From the NCBI GenBank assembly GCA_031284105.1, contig JAITAN010000189.1, forward strand, positions 1 to 6,595: DNA of 6,595 bases, given 5' to 3'. This stretch comes from Treponema sp. GTDB lineage: Bacteria; Spirochaetota; Spirochaetia; Treponematales; Breznakiellaceae. Position 1 is the stretch's first letter; each line of letters starts with the position of its first letter. Position numbers and translations under genes: made by a program. Under the pieces are notes generated by a model. That model did no database searches, was not told where the DNA came from, and saw only the letters and a list, made by a program, of their open reading frames with translations. Positions 1-4,304 of this stretch are shown piece by piece.

Positions 1-161
1 ACCCGTGAAAGTGTTCCCCGATAGGTTCGTTCATGATCACGTATGAACTGACGGCCGCAATTTTTGCAGGGGTAATTTTGTTTACTCTTGTTCTTTTTCC
101 CGTTTCCGGTTATGTTAGGGCTGTGGCAATGGGGACACTTGATCTCTATGGTTATTTGCAT
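1..161 (-). CDS. IS1-family transposase, InsA-like N-terminal zinc-ribbon part (partial)
   Basis: This is the first 53 codons of a transposase reading out of the left edge, with no stop inside the window. The protein starts MQITIEIKC and carries a four-cysteine zinc ribbon: Cys9 and Cys12 in CPHC, Cys32 and Cys35 in CKNC, followed by GRQFIRDH and TYRG. That layout, including QF-x-x-DH after the second pair, is typical of the DNA-binding N-terminus of IS1-family transposases. In that family a second frame with the DDE catalytic residues follows, often reached by a programmed frameshift; none of it is visible here. Two adjacent ATG codons (164-162 and 161-159) could start it; I chose the second because related proteins often begin close to the IEIKC segment. 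No good ribosome site is visible, as is common for insertion sequences. Family assignment is fairly sure; whether the copy is intact cannot be judged. Confidence 0.82.
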   Translation of the reverse strand, partial: MQITIEIKCPHCHSPNITGNGKKNKSKQNYPCKNCGRQFIRDHERTYRGTLSR

Positions 162-226
162 CATTCCATAGTATTTCTTTGTGTCCCTGTTGTCAGTACC
201 CCCTTTATCATACTTTCTAGATCACC
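1..226 (-). mobile_element. IS1-family insertion sequence, one end only, running off the left edge
   Basis: The minus strand read downward from 226 begins GGTGATCTAGAAAGTATG, which resembles IS1-family terminal inverted repeats that start GGTGAT. A transposase frame with a zinc ribbon starts about 65 bases inside this end, close to the spacing of insA from the left end in IS1. The rest of the element, including the second frame and the opposite inverted repeat, lies outside the window. Only one flank is visible, so a target-site duplication cannot be tested; the bases just outside are TTCTATATT from 227. The end at 226 is inferred from resemblance, not from a pair of matched repeats. Confidence 0.72.
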
Positions 227-406
227 TTCTATATTCTTTTTTACCCGAATACCGCCGCGCGCTAATCACACGCGCCGCATCAAACCAAGCCTACCGTTTG
301 CCTCTTTCGTTTTCGTATGCCGTTGCGAATCGCATACGTTGCCGTAATCCGCTTCCGTCCGGTATAAAACCTGCCGGCCGCATAATGCCGGGGCGGATGA
401 TTTTAT
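227..406. other. GC-rich non-coding block between insertion sequence and pspA terminator
   Basis: I see no gene with a start, ribosome site and recognisable product here. The block holds several short inverted repeats: CGTATGC at 314-320 with GCATACG at 332-338 (7 bp, 11-base loop), a GCGCGC-centred pairing around 255-275, and CCGGC/GCCGG around 373-393. Both strands stay open for about 45 codons, which fits a GC-rich structured repeat as well as a decayed gene. A dispersed genomic repeat is a guess I cannot test from one copy. Confidence 0.4.
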
Positions 407-454
407 AAAAAAAAGAGTCAATCCCAAAACGAACAGGCTTTTAGGATTAACTCT
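407..454 (-). terminator. Intrinsic terminator after pspA
   Basis: On the minus strand a stem forms from AGAGT (454-450) with ACTCT (418-414), one mismatch, then GGATT/AATCC (448-444 with 424-420 as read on the plus strand). An inner AAAA/TTTT pairing sits at 426-429 and 439-442. The stem runs straight into eight U residues (plus-strand A's at 407-414). It lies about 35 bases past the pspA stop and is well placed to end the minus-strand transcript. The plus-strand side lacks a comparable T run, so it looks one-directional. Confidence 0.85.
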
Positions 455-489
455 CTTATTCAGCTTTTCTGCTTTAATAGAAAAACCGT

Positions 490-1179
490 TTATGCGCCGG
501 GTAAAGCGTTCATCTTCTGTTTTAACGCCAGCAGCATAGTGTCCGCAGAAGAATCGGATTTTTCCAGTTCCTTAAATTTCTTATCAAGATCCCCATCCGC
601 GGACAAATCCGCCAGTTCGGCATGGGCATCGGCTTGGGCTTCCAATTGATCGACTTTTGCAGCCATGCGATCAAAAGCTTCGAAAGCGCTGGTATTCCCC
701 GATACATTGGAGATCGTGCTCTGGATTTTCTCCTGAGCCTCGGCACGCTTCGCACGGGCGATAAGCAGGTTCTTCTTGCGCTGCGCCTCATCGATCTTGT
801 TCTGTAGTTCGCGGAGCGTAGTCTTTAGCTTCTCCACCGCGGCTTTCTGAGCCTCCCATTGTTTCTTGTATTCGGCGTAGGCGTTGTCGTACTCCTGCTT
901 GCGGAGCAAGGCTTCTTTTGCAAGGTCGTCTTTACCGGCATTAACGGCAAGCATCGCCTTACGCTCCCATTCCTGAGCCTGATCAAATTGGCTTTCCGTA
1001 TCCCGCCCAAGCTTTTTCTCATCGGCAATGGCAAACGCAACCGCTTTCTTGGACTCAATGAGTTGATTATTCATATCAATGATGAGCTGATTCAGCATCT
1101 TCTCCGGATTTTCGGCTTTGCCGATAAGATCATTCACATTTGAACTAATTACGGTTTTAAGCCTTGAAAAAATTCCCAT
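490..1179 (-). CDS. pspA: PspA/IM30-family membrane-stress protein
   Basis: This 229-residue protein matches the usual PspA length (E. coli PspA has 222). It begins MGIFSRLKTVISSNVNDLI, the amphipathic membrane-binding helix, followed by the conserved AENPEKML turn near residues 22-29. A long charged coiled coil runs to about residue 155. The conserved FEAFDRMAAKVDQLEAQADA segment lies at 166-185, then a short Asp/Ser-rich linker and a last helix near 212-224. There is no signal peptide; PspA proteins act on the inner face of the cytoplasmic membrane, where ESCRT-III-like polymers stabilise damaged bilayers and limit ion leakage. The start has AAGGAG at 1186-1191, six bases ahead. It follows the YbjN gene by 20 bases and is almost certainly cotranscribed with it. 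I see no sigma-54 promoter and no pspF, so control differs from E. coli. Confidence 0.95.
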   Translation of the reverse strand: MGIFSRLKTVISSNVNDLIGKAENPEKMLNQLIIDMNNQLIESKKAVAFAIADEKKLGRDTESQFDQAQEWERKAMLAVNAGKDDLAKEALLRKQEYDNAYAEYKKQWEAQKAAVEKLKTTLRELQNKIDEAQRKKNLLIARAKRAEAQEKIQSTISNVSGNTSAFEAFDRMAAKVDQLEAQADAHAELADLSADGDLDKKFKELEKSDSSADTMLLALKQKMNALPGA

Positions 1180-1190
1180 ATATCTCTCCT

Positions 1191-1210
1191 TACTTTCTAT
1201 TACTTTCTAT
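1191..1210. repeat. Perfect 10-bp tandem duplication at the ybjN/pspA junction
   Basis: TACTTTCTAT occurs twice back to back (1191-1200 and 1201-1210). On the coding strand this is ATAGAAAGTA doubled. The first copy encodes the last residues and stop of the YbjN protein; the second lies between that stop and the pspA ribosome site. With one copy the YbjN stop codon would still be TAA but would run directly into the AAGGAG of pspA. Confidence 0.9.
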
Positions 1211-1580
1211 AAGCAGAAAGAATTTTATAGTGCTGCGACAGAGCAAGGCTGAACGCATCAAGGCTCGCTCTGAATTCCTGTAGATCCATCGTATCATATT
1301 CCAAGGTATCAAGCAAAACAACTTTTTCCTGCTCCAAAGCATAAGCGCCGTGAACAAGATCGGTTGCATTGAGTTTCAGTAATAGCGCATAAAACTCCTC
1401 TTTGTTCTCCTTCGGCACATCCATTACGGTCGTTCTTATAACGACAAGAGGATCCGCCCGCATGACGGCGACCTCTTCCAGATAGTTCTCCTCATCTTCA
1501 ATAAGCCACAAGTTCTTATCAATTTCACGGTATGTTACCATGAGATTGATGAGGTACCGCTCAATCTTTTCATCGGACAT
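1200..1580 (-). CDS. YbjN-family protein (type III secretion chaperone-like fold)
   Basis: This small acidic protein of 126 residues has the look of the YbjN family: an N-terminal helix (about 3-16), a strand with a Trp-containing turn (NLWLIEDEE near 23-31), hydrophobic strands around 44-54, the KENKEEFYALLLKLN helix near 57-71, a strand with YALEQEKVVLLDTLEYDTMD at 80-99, and a C-terminal helix. YbjN proteins share the fold of class I type III secretion chaperones and are thought to bind other proteins; no enzymatic residues are expected. No signal peptide or membrane segment is present, so it should be cytoplasmic. The start has AAGGAG at 1589-1594, eight bases ahead. It sits 58 bases after atpA and 20 before pspA, which suggests a partner of PspA. 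That role is inference. Family call is from sequence pattern only. Confidence 0.78.
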   Translation of the reverse strand: MSDEKIERYLINLMVTYREIDKNLWLIEDEENYLEEVAVMRADPLVVIRTTVMDVPKENKEEFYALLLKLNATDLVHGAYALEQEKVVLLDTLEYDTMDLQEFRASLDAFSLALSQHYKILSAYRK

Positions 1581-1604
1581 GGTGTCTTCTCCTTTATTCC
1601 TGTA

Positions 1605-1638
1605 TTAATTAACGTTATTAATAAAAATAACTAATAAC
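1605..1638 (-). promoter_or_regulatory. AT-rich inverted repeat between atpA and ybjN
   Basis: The 58-base gap holds GTTATTA (1614-1620) and TAATAAC (1632-1638) as a 7-bp inverted repeat with an 11-base loop, next to the palindrome TTAATTAA (1605-1612). The stem is almost all A-T, and no U run follows on the minus strand, so it is a poor terminator. A weak promoter reading is possible, with TTGTAA overlapping the end of atpA and TAATAA 18 bases on. It may be an internal promoter, a processing site or simply AT-rich spacer. Confidence 0.35.
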
Positions 1639-3429
1639 TTACAAATGCCCCTTGGTCCGGTAATTCCGTTCCAATTCTTCCATTACCGCGTTTACTTCAT
1701 GCTCAAAATCGGTTAGTGCATCCATGTCGGTATTCTTGACTTCGCTCTTGAGACGAGAAAGACGCTCCCGTTCCGGTAGCGCGGTTACCTGCACAAGGGG
1801 AGCGCCGAGTTTGATGCATACGGCGGCTTTTTCATAAAAGTACATGATAAGTTCCAAAAGCCGCACCTGTTTAGCCGGCACGCAATACATATCAATGGCA
1901 TCAAAAGAATTTTGCTGCAAGAAACCGTTTTTAATGATTTCCGAAGTAATAAGAATGAGCCGCTGATCATCGGGCAGCGCATCCGGACCAATGAGCCGGA
2001 CGATTTCCGAAAGGCGCTGCTCTTTTTTGAGAAGGTCCAGCGCCTTCTGCCTGACTACGGCCCATGCGGGGTTTACCTGTTCCCACCAGAGTTTGACTTC
2101 ATCAGCGTATTCGGAGTAACTATCAGTCCAGCTTATGGCCGGGTAATGGCGGGCGTTAGCCAAGTCGCGGTCAAGCGCCCAGAAACAGCGGATGAAACGC
2201 TTGGTGTGCTGGGTAACCGGCTCGGAGAAATCACCGCCGGGCGGGGACACGGCCCCGATAATGGAAACGGAACCCTCCCCGCCGTTGAGGGTTTCAACAC
2301 GCCCCGCCCTTTCGTAGAATTCGGCAAGGCGGGTGGGAAGGTATGCCGGAAAGCCTTCTTCCGCGGGCATCTCTTCCATGCGCCCTGAAAGCTCTCGGAG
2401 CGCTTCGGCCCAGCGGGAGGTAGAATCCGCCATGATCGCTACGTGGTAGCCCATGTCGCGGTAGAATTCCGCTATCGTAACGCCCGTGTAGATCGAGACC
2501 TCGCGAGCGGCAACCGGCATGTTGGAAGTATTCGCGATTAATACCGTGCGCTCCATGAGGGAACGTCCGGTTCTGGGATCGATAAGGTGGGGAAATTCGG
2601 TAAGCACATCGGTCATTTCATTACCGCGTTCGCCGCAGCCAATGTAAATGATGACATCGGCATCGCACCATTTGGCGATGGCGTGCTGGGTCATGGTCTT
2701 GCCGGTACCAAAACCGCCCGGAATTGCCGCGGTCCCGCCCTTCGATAGGGGGAAAAACACGTCGATAACCCGCTCGCCCGTGATAAGCGGCTTGTCCGCG
2801 GCAAGCCGTTTCGCGGCCGGGCGCGGCAGACGGAGCGGCCACCAGTGGGAAAGGGAAAACTGCTCATCTTTATCGCTTAACGCTACGATATCGTTGATCG
2901 TATACGAACCCGCGCCTTTTAATTCCACCAAGGAGCCGCCCTTACAAACAGGCGGAACCATGATCTTGCAGGTGATGCTTTGGGTTTCTTTTACCGTACC
3001 GAGCAAAAGCCCCGGTTTTACCGTAACCGTCTCTTTTCTTGCAAGTTTTTCGGCAATGTCCGGATTGGGAACAAAGTCCCAGCGTTTATCAGGATCGAGA
3101 CGCTCGCCCCGCACGCCGGGTTCCATAAACGCGCCCGATTGCCGGTACAGCAGCTCCAAAGGACGCTGTATGCCGTCATAAATGGTGCCGATAAGCCCGG
3201 GTCCAAGACGCGCCGAAAGCGGACGCCCCGTTGATTCGGCTTCGGCGCCCACTTGCAATCCCGTACCGTCTTCGTACACTTGAATAACGGCTTCGTCTTT
3301 TTCAAGGCGCACAATTTCGCCGATTATCTTTTTAGGACCAACGTCAACTACGTCAAAGAGTCCTGCAACACCGAGGCCGGTTGCGTGTATTATGGGTCCC
3401 GCTATGCGTCTCACTCGTCCGGCGTTCAT
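1639..3429 (-). CDS. atpA: V-type ATP synthase/ATPase catalytic subunit A
   Basis: This 596-residue protein is the nucleotide-hydrolysing subunit of the V1/A1 head of a rotary ATPase on the cytoplasmic face of the membrane; family length is about 580-600. It has an N-terminal beta-barrel (about 1-70) and the bulge region specific to V-type A subunits (about 110-190). The P-loop GGFGTGKT is at 238-245 with Lys244, and GCGERGNE at 264-271 includes the presumed catalytic Glu267. The Walker B strand with Asp335 lies in MADSTSRW, and LSGRMEEMPAEEGFPAYLPTRLAEFYERAGRV and PPGGDFSEPVTQ mark the A-subunit core. The C-terminal helical domain is complete. All active-site motifs are intact, so it should be catalytic. 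The start ATG overlaps the stalk gene stop by four bases (ATGA), with GAGGGG six bases ahead. Oddly, no subunit B or D follows; the next genes encode YbjN and PspA proteins. Synthesis versus pumping, and H+ versus Na+, cannot be told from this subunit. Confidence 0.97.
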   Translation of the reverse strand: MNAGRVRRIAGPIIHATGLGVAGLFDVVDVGPKKIIGEIVRLEKDEAVIQVYEDGTGLQVGAEAESTGRPLSARLGPGLIGTIYDGIQRPLELLYRQSGAFMEPGVRGERLDPDKRWDFVPNPDIAEKLARKETVTVKPGLLLGTVKETQSITCKIMVPPVCKGGSLVELKGAGSYTINDIVALSDKDEQFSLSHWWPLRLPRPAAKRLAADKPLITGERVIDVFFPLSKGGTAAIPGGFGTGKTMTQHAIAKWCDADVIIYIGCGERGNEMTDVLTEFPHLIDPRTGRSLMERTVLIANTSNMPVAAREVSIYTGVTIAEFYRDMGYHVAIMADSTSRWAEALRELSGRMEEMPAEEGFPAYLPTRLAEFYERAGRVETLNGGEGSVSIIGAVSPPGGDFSEPVTQHTKRFIRCFWALDRDLANARHYPAISWTDSYSEYADEVKLWWEQVNPAWAVVRQKALDLLKKEQRLSEIVRLIGPDALPDDQRLILITSEIIKNGFLQQNSFDAIDMYCVPAKQVRLLELIMYFYEKAAVCIKLGAPLVQVTALPERERLSRLKSEVKNTDMDALTDFEHEVNAVMEELERNYRTKGHL

Positions 3430-4091
3430 GCGATACCCCTCAAGAACGCGTCGCCAAAGAGGATTGCCGTCAATTCGGCTCTTTTGTCTTCAAGCAGAAA
3501 GGCTTCCGCGTCATCTATGGATGCGGTAACTTTTACTTTTCCGGTATTTATAACAATGGCGGGAAACATTCCGGCGTTTAGAAACATAATGCCGGGTTTT
3601 TTAATGGTCCAAAAAACGTTTTTTTTCTTTGATTCTTTGTGAAAGGCATTTTCCAGAATTATTTCGGCTTCCTTTTCGGTGATTGAACGCAGCATTACCT
3701 CCGGTTCGTCTTCTTCGGTAATAGGCGCGCCTTCCGCCTCAAGTTCATCAAGCCGTTTGGTAAGCTCATGCTCCAGAAGCGCAAACAATTTTTTCTTATC
3801 CAATGAAGAAAGATAGTCGTTTATCGCTTTCTTCAAAGTTTCTTCAATCTTAATCGAACGGATACGGCGCTTATCCTGTACAAGTCTCCTCATAATATCG
3901 CCGCTGTCTTTTTGGATCTTTTCGGCGTATTTCTGTTGCAACTCGTCAAGGATAGTCTTTATTTTCTCTTCCCGCGCCAGCGCATTATCTTTAATGGCGT
4001 CATCTGCATTTTTGATGATGCGGAATGCCTTTTTCCGTGCATCTTCAAGAATTTCCCGATCCAACACTTCGGTTGACTGCAACTCTTCCAT
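3426..4091 (-). CDS. atpE: V-type ATP synthase subunit E-like peripheral stalk protein
   Basis: With the start chosen here the protein has 221 residues, normal for V/A-type E subunits (about 180-230). Residues about 5-110 are a highly charged continuous helix, as in the stalk coiled coil that pairs with a G/H-type partner. The C-terminal half is globular and ends with a strand-helix pattern (IVINTGKVKVTASIDDAEA, then AELTAILFG), like the E-subunit head that binds the catalytic ring. Family assignment rests on this architecture and on the direct overlap with subunit A. I place the start at ATG 4091-4089 because AGAAGGA lies seven bases ahead at 4098-4104. The upstream in-frame GTG at 4109 falls at or before the expected transcription start. 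No gene for the G/H stalk partner is visible next to it. A general coiled-coil protein is the alternative, but less likely in this context. Confidence 0.78.
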   Translation of the reverse strand: MEELQSTEVLDREILEDARKKAFRIIKNADDAIKDNALAREEKIKTILDELQQKYAEKIQKDSGDIMRRLVQDKRRIRSIKIEETLKKAINDYLSSLDKKKLFALLEHELTKRLDELEAEGAPITEEDEPEVMLRSITEKEAEIILENAFHKESKKKNVFWTIKKPGIMFLNAGMFPAIVINTGKVKVTASIDDAEAFLLEDKRAELTAILFGDAFLRGIA

Positions 4092-4097
4092 GAATAT

Positions 4098-4104
4098 TCC
4101 TTCT
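4098..4104 (-). promoter_or_regulatory. Ribosome binding site that sets the atpE start
   Basis: AGAAGGA on the minus strand lies seven bases ahead of ATG 4091. It supports that ATG over the in-frame GTG at 4109, which has no comparable site and sits about five bases from the TATAAT. Confidence 0.75.
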
Positions 4105-4109
4105 ATCAC

Positions 4110-4145
4110 GTTAGATTATACTAACAAAAATGTCAAGTATTTCAA
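4110..4145 (-). promoter_or_regulatory. Promoter region of the atpE-atpA genes, with TATAAT inside an inverted repeat
   Basis: On the minus strand a perfect TATAAT lies at 4120-4115. A perfect TTGACA at 4136-4131 is only 10 bases away, too close for a normal sigma-70 pair; TTGAAA at 4145-4140 gives a 19-base spacer, usable but long. The TATAAT is framed by GTTAG (4125-4121 on the minus strand) and CTAAC (4114-4110), a 5-bp perfect inverted repeat whose loop is exactly the hexamer. This could be an operator overlapping the promoter. Transcription would begin near 4108, giving a leader of under 20 bases. Confidence 0.55.
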
Positions 4146-4163
4146 CAATACATTATCACAATA

Positions 4164-4208
4164 TTTTAGGTCATTTTTAGGTCTGACCTCCATTACAGGG
4201 TCAGACCT
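4164..4208. repeat. GGTCNGACC inverted repeat with adjacent direct repeat
   Basis: AGGTCTGACC (4179-4188) and GGTCAGACCT (4199-4208) form a perfect 10-bp inverted repeat around a 10-base loop. Each arm is itself nearly palindromic (GGTC-N-GACC). TTTTAGGTC occurs at 4164-4172 and again at 4175-4183, so the left arm is preceded by a partial direct copy at an 11-base period. No T run follows on either strand, which argues against a simple terminator. It may be a REP-like palindromic element or a protein binding site. Confidence 0.7.
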
Positions 4209-4239
4209 CGCATTATTTAGAGCAGAACTATACTTTTAT

Positions 4240-4302
4240 AAAAAGATGTGCTGCCGGCATAGATGACCGGCTGCCAGCTGCACGGTATGCCGCCTGCCGG
4301 TA
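4240..4302 (-). terminator. GC-rich foldable segment after metE, possible terminator
   Basis: Just past the metE stop the sequence turns GC-rich with competing stems. GCTG/CAGC (4250-4253 with 4275-4278) and CCGG/CCGG (4254-4257 with 4267-4270) form one stem with a 4-base bulge. CGGCATA (4255-4261) with TATGCCG (4286-4292) forms another, perfect over 7 bp. Five U's follow on the minus strand (4240-4244), but five bases separate them from the stem, so termination would be imperfect. Confidence 0.4.
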
Positions 4303-4304
4303 CA

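Noticed and set aside
33..347. Plus-strand open frame of 104 codons with a hydrophobic N-terminus
   Set aside because: It lacks a ribosome site and lies antisense to the zinc-ribbon transposase frame on the minus strand, which has recognisable family motifs; it then runs across the inferred end of the insertion sequence into unrelated spacer.
181..408. Plus-strand open frame of 75 codons
   Set aside because: It starts inside the insertion sequence end, crosses its boundary and finishes in the terminator; no ribosome site and no recognisable domain.
227..1638. Remnant of a V-type ATPase subunit B or D gene downstream of atpA
   Set aside because: The space is filled by two intact unrelated genes and short spacers; I saw no subunit B or D motifs in any frame.
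1180..1640. Sigma-54 promoter for ybjN-pspA
   Set aside because: psp operons in enterobacteria use sigma-54, so I looked for TGGCAC-N5-TTGCA ahead of both genes and found nothing close.
1912..3181. Plus-strand open frames of 158 and 177 codons (1912-2388 and 2648-3181)
   Set aside because: Both are antisense to conserved catalytic regions of atpA and have no credible start signals or domains.
4092..4109. Extended atpE start at GTG 4109
   Set aside because: The GTG is about five bases from TATAAT and so at or before the likely transcription start; the ATG at 4091 has a good AGAAGGA ribosome site.
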